From Roseicella sp. DB1501 (lineage in GTDB: Bacteria > Pseudomonadota > Alphaproteobacteria > Acetobacterales > Acetobacteraceae): DNA of 64,000 bases. Of this stretch, positions 55,794 to 64,000 are shown piece after piece. Positions within the stretch are counted from its first letter, which is position 1; every line of letters begins with the position of its first letter. A program made the translations under genes and the position numbers. The DNA lies in assembly GCF_013112485.1 (NCBI RefSeq), contig NZ_JABFHG010000012.1, positions 62,001 through 126,000 of the forward strand. The letters are read 5' to 3'. Under the pieces are notes generated by a model. It ran no database searches. It was not told the DNA's origin and saw only the letters and a list, made by a program, of their open reading frames with translations.

Positions 55794-56672
55794 ATGGCCT
55801 ATCGCCGCCTGCTTCTGCCGCTGACCGGGACCGCCTCCGGGGAAGCCGCCCTCGCCACCGCGCTGATGGTGGCGCGGATCTGGAACGCGCATGTCCACTG
55901 TCTGCATGTCCGGGTCGATGCGCGGGACGTCGCGCCGCTGGCGGGCGAGGGGCTGTCGGGCGCGATGATCGAGGAGATGATGGCGGCGACCGAGCGGGAG
56001 AGCGGCGAGCGCGCCAGCCGCGTGCGGGCCCTCTTCGAGCGCTTCGCCGACCACTCGGGCGGCGTGATCCTCGCCGACAGCGCCGAGAGCGCGCTGAAGG
56101 CCGATGGCCCGACCCTCTCCTTCGAGAGCATCGCCGGCCGCGAGGAGGATGTGGTCGCCCAGCAGTCGCGCCTCTACGACCTCGCCGTGGTGCCGCATCC
56201 GGAGGCGGGGGAGGATGTCTCCTCCTCCGACGCGCTGCATGCGGTGCTGTTCGATTCCGGCCGGCCGGTGCTGATCGCGCCGCGCGAGGCGCCGGCGACC
56301 ATCGGCACCCGGGTCTGCTGCGCCTGGAACGGCTCGGCCGAGAGCGCCGCGGCCATCGCCGCGGCGCTGCCCTGGCTGCACCGGGCCAATGCCGTGCGGC
56401 TGCTCTATGCCGATGAGTACCAGCGCCGCGGCCCGACCGTGGATGGCATCCGCGCCTATCTGCGCTGGCACGAGATCGAGGCCGAGCCGGTGCTGTTCAA
56501 GCCGCAGACCAAGGATGTCGGCGCCGGGCTGCTCGGCGCGGCGCGCGACTTCCGCGCCGATCTGCTCTGCATGGGCGCCTACAGCCATTCGCGGCTGCGC
56601 CAGCTCATCCTCGGCGGCGTCACCCGGCATATCCTCGAGAACAGCGACATGCCGGTGCTGATGTGCCGGTAG
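55794..56672 (+). CDS. Universal stress protein, tandem Usp domains
   Basis: A 292-aa cytoplasmic protein with two Usp-like folds. The N-terminal domain starts YRRLLLPLTGTASGEAALATAL. The C-terminal domain starts RVCCAWNGSAESAAAIAAAL (about 172). It ends with the ATP-binding signature GAYSHSRLRQLILGGVTRHIL. The signature in the C-terminal domain suggests nucleotide binding; the N-terminal one lacks it. The target stress is unknown. GGAGAC precedes ATG 55794. The gene starts 36 bases after the kinase stop. Confidence 0.9.
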   Translation: MAYRRLLLPLTGTASGEAALATALMVARIWNAHVHCLHVRVDARDVAPLAGEGLSGAMIEEMMAATERESGERASRVRALFERFADHSGGVILADSAESALKADGPTLSFESIAGREEDVVAQQSRLYDLAVVPHPEAGEDVSSSDALHAVLFDSGRPVLIAPREAPATIGTRVCCAWNGSAESAAAIAAALPWLHRANAVRLLYADEYQRRGPTVDGIRAYLRWHEIEAEPVLFKPQTKDVGAGLLGAARDFRADLLCMGAYSHSRLRQLILGGVTRHILENSDMPVLMCR

Positions 56673-56846
56673 TTCCCCACGACTAATCCCCCACGACGCC
56701 GCTGCGCGGCGCCACGGAGGCCCCGGGAGTCGCATCGGGTACAGGCGCGTCACGGCCTGCCGAGGCGAAGCCACGGCAGGGCAGCGGCAGGGTCGGGCCG
56801 CGGGCCTGAGACGGAAGCGATTGGCGGGGAGGCGCGGGAGAGGACC

Positions 56847-57431
56847 ATGCCAACCCGTCTGGTGCGACCGGCACCGGAGCATCTCCCCGCCTATCTCGAA
56901 GCGCTGGACCGTGGCTGGTCGCCGGACAATGCGCGGCCGGCGGAGACCGCGCGGGCCGAGCGGGAGGCCATCGCCCGCGACCCCGCCGCCTTCCTCGCCG
57001 GGCTCGACGACCCCGAGGCCCGGGGCGCGCCCGTCACCCTGCCCGATGGCAGCACCCGGCCGCGCCTGCCGGGCTTCCGCCGCTGGATCTGGGATGCCGG
57101 CTTCTGCGGCTCCATCGGCCTGCGCTGGCAGCCCGGCACGCCGGACCTGCCCTCGCATGTGCTCGGCCATATCGGCTATGCCGTGGTGCCCTGGCGCCGC
57201 GGCGAGGGGCAGGCGAGCCGGGCGCTCGGCCTGATGCTGCGCGAGGCGGCGCCGCTCGGCCTGCCCTGGGTCGAGCTGACCACCGATCCCGACAACCTCG
57301 CCTCCATCGCCGTCATCACCCGCAATGGTGGCATTCTGGTCGGGCGCTTCGAGAAGGATGCCGCCTATGGCGGGGCGCCCGGGCTGCGCTTCCGCATCGC
57401 CCTGCCGTCCCTCATGGGGCCCCCGCGATAG
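56847..57431 (+). CDS. GNAT family N-acetyltransferase
   Basis: A 194-aa acetyl-CoA-dependent acyltransferase. Key blocks are HIGYAVVPWRRGEGQASRAL (about 109-128), the acetyl-CoA loop with Arg/Gly-rich R-x-G-E-G-x-A, and the substrate strand WVELTTDPDNLASIAVITRNGG. The substrate is unknown; the shape resembles GNATs acting on amino acids or small molecules. GGGAGAGGACC lies before ATG 56847. A stretch of about 175 bases without a gene separates it from the Usp gene and holds a small hairpin (CGCCGC, TGC, GCGGCG, near 56697-56711). Confidence 0.88.
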   Translation: MPTRLVRPAPEHLPAYLEALDRGWSPDNARPAETARAEREAIARDPAAFLAGLDDPEARGAPVTLPDGSTRPRLPGFRRWIWDAGFCGSIGLRWQPGTPDLPSHVLGHIGYAVVPWRRGEGQASRALGLMLREAAPLGLPWVELTTDPDNLASIAVITRNGGILVGRFEKDAAYGGAPGLRFRIALPSLMGPPR

Positions 57432-57501
57432 CGCCGGCCAATGATGGCAATCAGGCTCACGGCATGGCGAGCGGTTCGGCGCCGGGCCATCTAGGGGCCA
57501 A

Positions 57502-57519
57502 CGGACGACAAGACGTCCG
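57502..57519. promoter_or_regulatory. Inverted repeat before pirin gene
   Basis: CGGACG and CGTCCG arms with a six-base ACAAGA spacer lie 15 bases before the pirin start. It could be a regulator site or a small hairpin in the leader. Confidence 0.35.
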
Positions 57520-57533
57520 ATGCGAGGCTCCCG

Positions 57534-58244
57534 ATGATCGAAGTCCGACCCTTCAAGACCCTTGGCGGCGCCGACCATGGCTGGCTGAAGGCCCGCCACC
57601 ACTTCTCCTTCGCCGGCTACCACGATCCCGCGCGGATGAACTGGGGCAGGCTGCGCGTCTGGAACGATGACGAGATCGCCGCGGGCACCGGCTTCGACCC
57701 GCATCCGCACCGCGACATGGAGATCGTCACCTATGTCCGGGACGGCGCCATCACCCATCGCGACAGCCTGGGCAACGAGGGCCGCACCGAGGCGGGCGAC
57801 GTGCAGATCATGTCGGCCGGCACCGGCGTGGTGCATAGCGAGTACAATCTGGAGCCGGAGACCACCCGGATCTTCCAGATCTGGATCATCCCCGACCGGC
57901 GCGGCGCGACGCCCAACTGGGGCGCCAAGCAGTTCCCGAAGGCGAGCCGCGAGGCCGGCTTCGAGGTGCTGGCGAGCGGCCGGCCGCAGGATGCCGAGAG
58001 CGGCGCCCTGCCGCTGAATGTCGACGGCGCCGTGCTGGCGACGACGCTGAAGGCCGGGCAGACCTTGCGCCAGCCTCTCGCCGAGGGCCGCGCCGCCTAT
58101 CTCGTCCCGGCGAAGGGCGCGGTGACGGTGAACGGCGTGGCGCTCGGCGCCCGCGACGGCGCCGGCATCGTCGACGAGCCGGTGATCGAGATCACCGCCG
58201 GCGAGGATGCCGAGCTGGTGCTGGTCGAGGTGGCGAAGGAGTAA
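57534..58244 (+). CDS. Pirin family protein
   Basis: A 236-aa bicupin of the pirin/YhhW group. The metal-binding residues are in PHPHRDMEIVTYV (His about 57, 59) and GTGVVHSEYN (His about 101), with a Glu from HSE. Homologues bind iron or other metals, and E. coli YhhW has quercetinase activity; pirin may also act as a redox regulator. The biological role here is unknown. A C-terminal cupin (residues 150-236) lacks metal ligands, as usual. Confidence 0.9.
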   Translation: MIEVRPFKTLGGADHGWLKARHHFSFAGYHDPARMNWGRLRVWNDDEIAAGTGFDPHPHRDMEIVTYVRDGAITHRDSLGNEGRTEAGDVQIMSAGTGVVHSEYNLEPETTRIFQIWIIPDRRGATPNWGAKQFPKASREAGFEVLASGRPQDAESGALPLNVDGAVLATTLKAGQTLRQPLAEGRAAYLVPAKGAVTVNGVALGARDGAGIVDEPVIEITAGEDAELVLVEVAKE

Positions 58245-58350
58245 CCCCCCGACATTCCAAGGGCGCAGGCTGGGGGGCAGGCGCGGGCCTGCCCCCTTTC
58301 GCTGCCGGCACTTCGGCGCGAAGCTCTCGCCATACAGGCGGGAGGGACGG

Positions 58351-59403
58351 ATGCCGAAGGTCCAGGCCGAGAGGCTGCGCGAGATCGGCCGCGCGCTGCT
58401 GATGGCGAATGGCGTGCCGGAGGATGAGGCGGCGACCGTCGCCCGCCATGTGGTGAACGCCAACCTCGCCGGGCATGACAGCCACGGCGTCATCATGCTG
58501 CCCAATTACATCGAGCGCGTGCGCGTCGGGCACATCGTCCCCGGCGCGCCCTTCGCCATCGTGCAGGAATCGCCGACGACGACGGTGGTCGACGGGAATT
58601 GGGGCTTCGGCTACGTCATCAACGAGCGCGCCATGCAGCTCACCATCGAGAAGGCGGAGAAGAGCAACATCGCCGCCTGCACAGTGTTCCGCCAGGGCCA
58701 TGTCGGGCGCCTGGCGAGCTATCCGCTGATGGCGGCGAAGGCGGGGATGATCGGCATGGCCTGGGCCGATAGCGGCCGCTCCCCCAAGGGCGTCGCGCCC
58801 TTCGGCGGGCGGGCGGCGCGGCTCGGCACCAACCCCTGGGCGATCGCCGTGCCCTCCGACCTCGACGGCCCCTTCTGCATGGACTTCGCCACCTCGGCGG
58901 TGGCGATGGGCAAGGTGAAGCTCGCCGAGGCGCGCGGCCAGGAGATCCCGCGCGGCTGGGTGGTGGACAGCGAGGGCGACCTCACCACCGACCCGAAGAA
59001 GATCAATGGCGGCGCCCTGCTGCCGCTCGGCGGCGCGGGGGAGGGCTACAAGGGCACGGCGCTGGCGGCCATGGGCGAGGTGTTCTGCGGCATCCTCACC
59101 GGCCTCGGCTTCGGCGTCGAGCCGAGCGGCCGGCACAATGACGGCTGCTTCCTCATCGCCATCAAGGTCGAGGCCTTCCGCCCGCTGCTGACCTTCCGCC
59201 AGGAGGTGGCCGACTTCGCCCACTACCTGAAGGACACGCCGCCGGCCAAGGGCAGCCAGGGCGTGCTCTATCCCGGCGAGGTCGAGCACCGGGCGGAGCG
59301 GCAGCGCGCCGCCGAGGGCATCGAGATCGAGGAGGCCACCTGGGCGAAGCTGAAGGGCCTCGCCGAGGCGGGCGGCCTCACGGCGAAGCTGGGTTTCGCC
59401 TGA
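58351..59403 (+). CDS. Malate/L-lactate dehydrogenase family oxidoreductase
   Basis: A 350-aa NAD(P)-dependent dehydrogenase of the Ldh_2 family, unrelated to classical MDH. The motif ANLAGHDSHGVIMLPNYIERV (about 38-58) includes the catalytic His. GHVGRLASYPLMAA and LGTNPWAIAVPSD mark the nucleotide-binding region. Substrates in the family include malate, lactate, ureidoglycolate and delta-1-pyrroline-2-carboxylate. GGAGGGACGG supports ATG 58351. Its last 26 bases overlap the end of the convergent metallopeptidase gene. Confidence 0.88.
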   Translation: MPKVQAERLREIGRALLMANGVPEDEAATVARHVVNANLAGHDSHGVIMLPNYIERVRVGHIVPGAPFAIVQESPTTTVVDGNWGFGYVINERAMQLTIEKAEKSNIAACTVFRQGHVGRLASYPLMAAKAGMIGMAWADSGRSPKGVAPFGGRAARLGTNPWAIAVPSDLDGPFCMDFATSAVAMGKVKLAEARGQEIPRGWVVDSEGDLTTDPKKINGGALLPLGGAGEGYKGTALAAMGEVFCGILTGLGFGVEPSGRHNDGCFLIAIKVEAFRPLLTFRQEVADFAHYLKDTPPAKGSQGVLYPGEVEHRAERQRAAEGIEIEEATWAKLKGLAEAGGLTAKLGFA

Positions 59404-60457
59404 CCTCCCGGATGAGGCGGTGGATGAAGCCGAGCTTCTCCATCGCCGGCGGGGAGAGCACGAAGGGATAGAGATCGGCCGAGCCCATGCAGCGGTTCAG
59501 GCTGTTCACCGCGAAGGTCAGCGGCAGCCAGGCCTCCAGCAGCGGCTCGACCCTCTCCTGGGTGTAGGGGTCGAAGTCGATCCTGGCATCGAGGTCGTCG
59601 GTCTTGGCGACCTTCGGCGCCACCTGCAGGCCGAAGGCGTCCGCCATCTCCAGCGTGTCGACGATGTGCAGGTAATGCGCCCAGGTCTCGGCGAAATCCT
59701 CCCAAGGGTGGGTCGTCGCATAGGCGCTGACATAGGCCTCCTGCCAGTTGGCCGGCGGCCCTTCCTTGTAGTGGCGCTGCAAGGCCGCGCCGTAATCCTG
59801 GCTGTCGTCGCCGAAGACGGCGCGGCATTCCTCCAGCTTGCCGCCGTCGCGCACCAGCAGGTCCCAGTAATGATGCCCGCTCTCGTGCCGGTAATGGCCG
59901 AGCAGGGTGCGGTAGGGCTCGCCCATGGCGTTGCGGCGCTTCTCGCGCTCGGTGTCGTCGGCCTCGACCAGCGCCATGGTGATCAGCCCCTCGTCATGCC
60001 CGGTCATGACGCGCGAGGTGCCGCCATCCGGCGGGTCGGCCAGGACGTCGAAGGCCAGGCCGTGCTGCGGGTCGGCGATGCGGTCCTCGAGCGGCAGGCC
60101 GAGGCGGAGCAGGGAATAGACCAGGCGGCGCTGCGCGTCCTGGATCTTGCGCCAGGGCTGCAGGTTCTCCGCGACAGCGAGATCGGGCACCGTCCGGTTG
60201 TGCCGGCAGGCGAGGCAATAGGCATCCGTCGTGCCGGGCGGCACCAGCCAGTTGCAGGCATCGTATTGCGCATTGGTGCAGAACAGCCGCTGCTGGTCCT
60301 TGGCGGCGAGCGGCGTCCAGGCCGGGTCGCCCGCCGGCTCCAGCGCCGAGAGCCGCGTCACCTCCGGCAGGAAGCCGAGGCGGAAGCCGCAGCGCTCGCA
60401 TTTGGTGTTCTCGAAATACAGAACCTGATCGCAGTTCTGGCAGCGGAACAGTCGCAT
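59378..60457 (-). CDS. Zinc-ribbon plus putative zinc metallopeptidase
   Basis: A 359-aa protein with an N-terminal zinc ribbon (CQNCDQVLYFENTKCERCG, residues 6-24), a second four-Cys patch (CTNAQYDACNWL and CLACRHN, about 60-84) and an HESGHHYWD active-site motif (about 193-201). It matches the putative zinc-binding metallopeptidase family (COG4307 type). The protein is cytoplasmic, with no signal or membrane segments. The substrate is unknown. ATG 60457 sets the exact zinc-ribbon start; the open frame further upstream is arginine-rich. Its 3' end overlaps the Ldh gene. Confidence 0.88.
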   Translation of the reverse strand: MRLFRCQNCDQVLYFENTKCERCGFRLGFLPEVTRLSALEPAGDPAWTPLAAKDQQRLFCTNAQYDACNWLVPPGTTDAYCLACRHNRTVPDLAVAENLQPWRKIQDAQRRLVYSLLRLGLPLEDRIADPQHGLAFDVLADPPDGGTSRVMTGHDEGLITMALVEADDTEREKRRNAMGEPYRTLLGHYRHESGHHYWDLLVRDGGKLEECRAVFGDDSQDYGAALQRHYKEGPPANWQEAYVSAYATTHPWEDFAETWAHYLHIVDTLEMADAFGLQVAPKVAKTDDLDARIDFDPYTQERVEPLLEAWLPLTFAVNSLNRCMGSADLYPFVLSPPAMEKLGFIHRLIREVRRNPASP

Positions 60458-60566
60458 GCACGGCCTCCATGGCGGCCGGAGGGGGGCCGCGATGTCTCGC
60501 AGGACGCGTGACGCGGCGGCGGGTTTCGCGGATGCGAAAAACCGCCTCCTCCGCCTCCGTTCTGGC

Positions 60567-61685
60567 TCAGTTCCGGGCGCTGGCCACTGGCGCGCCGGCG
60601 GGGGCCGCGGCATTCGCCCCGCCGCGGAACCAACCGGCGATGGCAAGGGCGACGTCGCCGAGGCGGCGCTGCCGGCCGGTATCGATCGCGACCGTCGCGG
60701 TGACGCCGGCGCGCAGCGGCGGCTCGCCGGGGAAGGGCTCGAGCTGGATCCGCACCGGCAGGCGCTGCACCACCTTCACCCAATTCCCGGAGGCGTTCTG
60801 CGGCGGCAGGATGGCGAACTCGGCCCCGGTCGCCGGGCTGATGCTCTCCACCACGCCTTGCCAGCGCAACTCGGGATAGAGGTCGAGCACCACCTCCACG
60901 AGCTGCCCCGGCACGATATGCGTCAGGGTCGTCTCCTTCAGATTGGCCTCGACCCAGGGGCGGCGCTCCGAGACCAGGGCGAAGACCGGCACCGCCGCCT
61001 TGACCTGCTCGCCGCGCTGCAGCCGCAGGTTCACGATGGTCCCGCCGACCGGGGCGGTGACCGTGGTGCGCCGCAGGTCGAGCAGCGCCTGGTCACGCTC
61101 GGCCATGCGCTCGCGCACCGTCGGGTGGTCGTCGACCGGCAGGTCGGGGTCGCCCTTCAGCGCCGTCAGCAGACGGAGCAGCCGCTGCCGCACCACCTTG
61201 ATGCGCTCGCGCGCCACCTCGGCATCGCTCTGCGTCTCCTCGAGCTTGGTGGCCGGGGTGACGCCGCGGGCGGCCAGCGCCTGCTGCCGTTGCGCTTGGC
61301 GCATGAGGTAGTCGGCGCGGTTCTGCAGCTCCCCGAGCTCGCTCTGCGTCTCGAGATAGGTGGCGCGCGCGGTCTCGACCGCGGTGCGGGCGGCGTCGAG
61401 CTCGGCCTCGGCCTTCGCCAGCGCCAGGCGGAAGGGCTCGGAATCCAGCCGCAGCAGCACCTCGCCGGCGCGGACCCGGCCGTGATTGAGCACCGCCACC
61501 TCGAGGACGCGGCCGCCGACCTCGGGTGCGATCTGCACGATATCGGCCTTCACATAGGCATTCTCGGCGGTCACGTAGCGGCCGCCCCGCTGCCAGAGGA
61601 AGGCGGCGCCGGCCAGCACCAGCAGCGGCACGCCGAGCAGCAGCAGGAGGCGCTGGAGGCGCCGGCGGGCCGCGGGCGTGCTCAT
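60567..61685 (-). CDS. HlyD/EmrA-type membrane fusion protein
   Basis: A 372-aa periplasmic adaptor of a tripartite efflux pump. It has one membrane helix (LLLLLGVPLLVLAGAAFLW, about 12-30) and a biotinyl-lipoyl-like domain (about 43-85, IAPEVGGRVLEVAVLNHGRV). A long coiled coil occupies about 90-215. The barrel segment ends at VVLDLYPELRWQGVVESISPATGA. It works with an EmrB-like MFS pump; that gene is at 62317. Its ATG overlaps the marR stop (ATGA), so the two genes are co-translated. Confidence 0.92.
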   Translation of the reverse strand: MSTPAARRRLQRLLLLLGVPLLVLAGAAFLWQRGGRYVTAENAYVKADIVQIAPEVGGRVLEVAVLNHGRVRAGEVLLRLDSEPFRLALAKAEAELDAARTAVETARATYLETQSELGELQNRADYLMRQAQRQQALAARGVTPATKLEETQSDAEVARERIKVVRQRLLRLLTALKGDPDLPVDDHPTVRERMAERDQALLDLRRTTVTAPVGGTIVNLRLQRGEQVKAAVPVFALVSERRPWVEANLKETTLTHIVPGQLVEVVLDLYPELRWQGVVESISPATGAEFAILPPQNASGNWVKVVQRLPVRIQLEPFPGEPPLRAGVTATVAIDTGRQRRLGDVALAIAGWFRGGANAAAPAGAPVASARN

Positions 61686-62167
61686 GGCGCGACGGCCGGC
61701 CGCTCGGCTGCCGGCACGGTGGGCCGCCGGGCGCCGAGGCTGAGGAGCTGCCCCTTCACCCGCTCCATCATCCCGGTCAGCGCCTCGCGCTCGCCCTCGT
61801 CGAGGCAGGCCATGGCGTCGTCGAGCAGCGTCTCGGCGATGCGGCCCATCTCGGCCTGCACCCGCTCCGCCGCCGCGGTGAGGTAGAGACGGTTGACGCG
61901 CCGGTCGTCCGGATCGGGGCGGCGGACCAGCCAGTCGCGGCGCTCCATCCGGTCGATCATCCGCCCGGCCGTCGCCCGCTCCACCTCCAGCATCTCGGCG
62001 AGCTCGGACTGGCTGATGCCGGGATGCCGGTGCAGCCGGCTGAGCACCAGCCATTGCGAGCGGGTGAGGCCGATCCGCCGCACCCGCCGGTCGAAGCTCG
62101 CGCGCATCAGCCTCGCGACGTCGGCGATCAGGAAGCCGATTTGCCGGCGATCCTCCTGCTGGGGCAA
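61682..62167 (-). CDS. MarR family transcriptional regulator
   Basis: A 161-aa winged-helix regulator. Visible blocks are FDRRVRRIGLTRSQWLVLSRLHRHPGISQSELAEMLEVER (about 26-65) and the wing RRPDPDDRRVNRLYLT. It likely represses the emrA/emrB efflux genes and is released by phenolic or other ligands; this is inferred from position. TTG 62167 is chosen because GGGAGA lies six bases upstream; an in-frame GTG at 62224 is the alternative. The gene is divergent from emrB and overlaps emrA. A palindrome lies in the shared promoter region. Confidence 0.9.
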   Translation of the reverse strand: MPQQEDRRQIGFLIADVARLMRASFDRRVRRIGLTRSQWLVLSRLHRHPGISQSELAEMLEVERATAGRMIDRMERRDWLVRRPDPDDRRVNRLYLTAAAERVQAEMGRIAETLLDDAMACLDEGEREALTGMMERVKGQLLSLGARRPTVPAAERPAVAP

Positions 62168-62228
62168 AGGGCGTCTCCCGAGGGGGCCGGACCTGGCCCG
62201 GCATCGCGTGGTCGTGCGCGCCACGGAT

Positions 62229-62245
62229 TGTTGCCCAACTCAACA
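62229..62245. promoter_or_regulatory. Candidate MarR operator
   Basis: TGTTG and CAACA arms separated by seven bases form a 17-bp palindrome in the 149-base space between the divergent marR and emrB-like genes. It is the strongest symmetric site there, and fits the size of a MarR site. Confidence 0.55.
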
Positions 62246-62316
62246 TCACCCGGCAGACTTTCGTCAAGGTTACAGGTCTGTCATGCCCCTCGGCCGCCCC
62301 ATCCTCGTCCGTCCCG

Positions 62317-63840
62317 ATGTCCGACCGGCCTGACGGCACCGAGCTGCCGGCGCTGCGCCGGGTGCTGATCCTGGCGGTGGTGGTGCTCGGCTCGACGCTC
62401 TACGCGACGACGCTGCTCGTCGCCTCCACCCTGCTGCCGCAGATGCAGGGGAGCATGGCGGCGACCTCGGACGAGATCGCCTGGACCACCACCTTCAACA
62501 TCCTCGCCACCGCCATCGCCACGCCGACCAGCGGCTTCCTCGCCGCCCGCTTCGGCCGGCGGCGGGTGATGCTGACCGGGGTGCTGGGCTCGACGCTGGC
62601 CACCTGGCTCTGCGGCCAGGCCGAGAGCCTGGAGGCGCTGGTGCTGTGGCGGGTGCTGCAGGGCGGCATCGGCGCGCCGGTGGTGCCGCTGTCGAACGCC
62701 ATCGTGCTCGACAGCTTCCCGCGCCGGCAGGCCGGGCTGGTCAGCTCGATCTTCGGCATGACCGTGGTGCTCGGCCCGGTGATCGGCCCGGTCTTCGGCG
62801 GCATGCTGGCCGAGAGCTACAACTGGCGCTGGGCCTTCTACATGATCGTCCCGGCCGGGCTGCTGGCCGGCCTGGCGCAATGGCTGGTGCTGCCGCGCGA
62901 CCGCCCCGCGGCGCGGGTGCCGATGGACTGGACCGGCTTCCTCGCCCTCGCCACGGCCATCGCCTGCCTGCAGCTCGTCTTCTCGCGCGGCCAGCGGCTC
63001 GACTGGTTCGAGAGTACGGAGATCATCATCGAAGCGGGCATCGCCGCGCTCGCCTTCTGGATCTTCCTGGCGCATTCCCTCACCGCCGACCGGCCCTTCC
63101 TCAATCTGCGGCTGCTGCTCGACCGCAACTACGCCATCGGCCTGTCGCTGGTGCTGATCTACGGCATGGTGAACTTCACCCCGATCGTGCTGCTGCCGAC
63201 CCTGCTGCAATCCCATGCCGGCTATCCCGACAGCATCATCGGCCAGATCGTCGGCTATCGCGGCATCGGCGGCGTGCTCGGCTTCGGCAGCACGCTGGTG
63301 ATCGGCCGGCTCGATCCGCGGATCGGCATGAGCCTCGGCTTCGGCCTGCTGGTCGCCTCCGGCCTCTGGCTGATGAGCCTCGACCTCAATGTCGATGTCG
63401 ACACGCTGCGGCTGAACGCCGTGCTGCAGGGCGTCGCGGTCGGCGTCATCTGGGTGCCGCTGACGGTGCTGACCTTCCGCACGCTCGACACGCGCTACAC
63501 CGCCGAGGCGATGTCGGTCTTCCACCTGCTGCGCAACCTCGGATCGAGCCTGTTCATCTCGGCCAGCGTGACCGAGATCGTCCGCTCGACCACCGCCAAT
63601 TACAGCCGGATGACCGAGTCGCTCTCGTTCTACAACCGCGCGCTGGCCATGCCGGACCTGATGGGCGGCTGGAGCCTGGAGACGCTGCAGGGCGTGGCGC
63701 GGCTGTCGCGGGAGATCGACCGGCAGGCGGCGATGATCGGCTATCTCAACGCCTTCGGCCTCTATACGGCGGTCTCGGCGGTGGCGATCCTGCTGGTGAT
63801 GCTGGCGCGCGGGCTGGCGCGCGCGCCGGCAGCGCAGTAG
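62317..63840 (+). CDS. DHA2/EmrB-type MFS efflux pump
   Basis: A 507-aa 14-helix major facilitator drug exporter. It starts RRVLILAVVVLGSTLYATTLLVASTLLPQMQG. The proton-drug motif is in FLAARFGRRRVMLTGVLGST. The antiporter C-motif-like GMTVVLGPVIGPVFGGMLAESYNWRW sits near residue 145. The fusion protein gene at 60567 completes a two-component pump. Substrate is not decided. ATG 62317 is used. The gene faces a transglutaminase-like gene only ten bases away. Confidence 0.92.
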   Translation: MSDRPDGTELPALRRVLILAVVVLGSTLYATTLLVASTLLPQMQGSMAATSDEIAWTTTFNILATAIATPTSGFLAARFGRRRVMLTGVLGSTLATWLCGQAESLEALVLWRVLQGGIGAPVVPLSNAIVLDSFPRRQAGLVSSIFGMTVVLGPVIGPVFGGMLAESYNWRWAFYMIVPAGLLAGLAQWLVLPRDRPAARVPMDWTGFLALATAIACLQLVFSRGQRLDWFESTEIIIEAGIAALAFWIFLAHSLTADRPFLNLRLLLDRNYAIGLSLVLIYGMVNFTPIVLLPTLLQSHAGYPDSIIGQIVGYRGIGGVLGFGSTLVIGRLDPRIGMSLGFGLLVASGLWLMSLDLNVDVDTLRLNAVLQGVAVGVIWVPLTVLTFRTLDTRYTAEAMSVFHLLRNLGSSLFISASVTEIVRSTTANYSRMTESLSFYNRALAMPDLMGGWSLETLQGVARLSREIDRQAAMIGYLNAFGLYTAVSAVAILLVMLARGLARAPAAQ

Positions 63841-63850
63841 GGGCGGGCAT

Positions 63851-64000
63851 TCAGTCTTCGACCGGCTCCAGGTCGACGCCGATGGTGAGCCCGTGGTCGC
63901 CGCCGCCGAGCATCACGCCGCGCACCGGGCTGATATCGCCGTAATCGCGGCCCCAGCCGAGCACCACATGCTCCTCCTGCACCACCACGCCATTGGTCGG
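63851..64000 (-). CDS. Transglutaminase-like protein, C-terminal end (partial)
   Basis: The last 49 codons of a gene that begins beyond the window. Residues PTNGVVVQEEHVVLGWGRDYGDI, then GVMLGGGDHGLTIGVDLEP match the C-terminus of bacterial transglutaminase-like proteins. These typically carry a Cys-His-Asp site further upstream; the conserved Asp-Pro-Thr-Asn context near the window end supports this. Its function cannot be judged from the fragment. It is convergent with the MFS pump. Confidence 0.7.
   Translation of the reverse strand, partial: PTNGVVVQEEHVVLGWGRDYGDISPVRGVMLGGGDHGLTIGVDLEPVED

Noticed and set aside
55122-58505. Very long open frame on the minus strand
   Set aside because: It is the antisense shadow of well-identified plus-strand genes (kinase, Usp, GNAT, pirin) in high-GC DNA, and its predicted protein has no family features.

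Overview
The window is about 64 kb of very GC-rich bacterial chromosome. It carries no rRNA, tRNA, CRISPR array or intact mobile element that I can see. The gene content points to an alphaproteobacterium of the Rhodospirillales, most likely Acetobacteraceae (Roseomonas-like); this is inference. Supporting signs are a DksA lacking most zinc cysteines, a FliX-type flagellar regulator, phasin, an alphaproteobacterial PSAT-type SerC, DUF1217, DUF1285 and DUF6111 proteins, and the xseB-ispA-dxs-tlyA and sdhCDAB orders. Gene density is high, with many ATGA start/stop overlaps.

Layout. 0.1-2.2 kb: proC, a TetR/COQ9-like gene and a phasin. 2.3-4.75 kb: a small flagellar island, flgI-flgJ(rod-binding)-flgN-like on the minus strand with fliX divergent. 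The sequence matches the sigma-54 -24/-12 consensus in front of flgI. 4.9-10.1 kb: dksA, an SDR, a DUF1217 protein and serC-serA. 10.2-19.6 kb: a looser region with a sterol-desaturase-like enzyme, crotonase, alcohol dehydrogenase, lipoproteins, an OmpA-type porin, an ankyrin protein and an acyltransferase, plus three gene-poor gaps. 19.1-27.7 kb: a minus-strand MoxR-DUF58-BatA/DUF4159-LtrA-amidotransferase-like-lipoprotein operon. 27.9-32.5 kb: DUF1285, CoA pyrophosphatase, DUF6111, CCA-adding enzyme and an MsbA-like ABC transporter. 32.7-36.9 kb: sugE and sdhCDAB. 37.1-43.7 kb: peptidoglycan-binding protein, exported copper amine oxidase, TauE/SafE, CYTH protein, a beta-hydroxyacid dehydrogenase and an MFS carrier. 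44.1-49.7 kb: xseB-ispA-dxs-tlyA (isoprenoid precursors), a thioesterase and a thiolase. 49.8-55.8 kb: a 47-aa protein, an unrecognised 403-aa protein, aroC, fabI, pdxH and a two-domain kinase. 55.8-64 kb: universal stress protein, GNAT, pirin, malate/lactate dehydrogenase, a zinc metallopeptidase, an emrA-marR/emrB efflux locus and the end of a transglutaminase-like gene.

What stands out beyond ordinary genes. (1) A three-copy interspersed repeat (86-109 bp) forms three hairpins with compensatory changes in the stems. All three copies lie between convergent genes. (2) A sigma-54 promoter matching the consensus drives the flgI operon. (3) An LtrA membrane protein is embedded by start/stop overlap in a MoxR/BatA operon. 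(4) Very small membrane proteins of 25 and 54 aa are present. (5) tlyA appears to need a non-standard ATC start. (6) A 14-bp tandem repeat sits in front of the CYTH gene. (7) A 403-aa protein is unrecognised but has a nuclease-like motif. Most other genes are housekeeping and well conserved.
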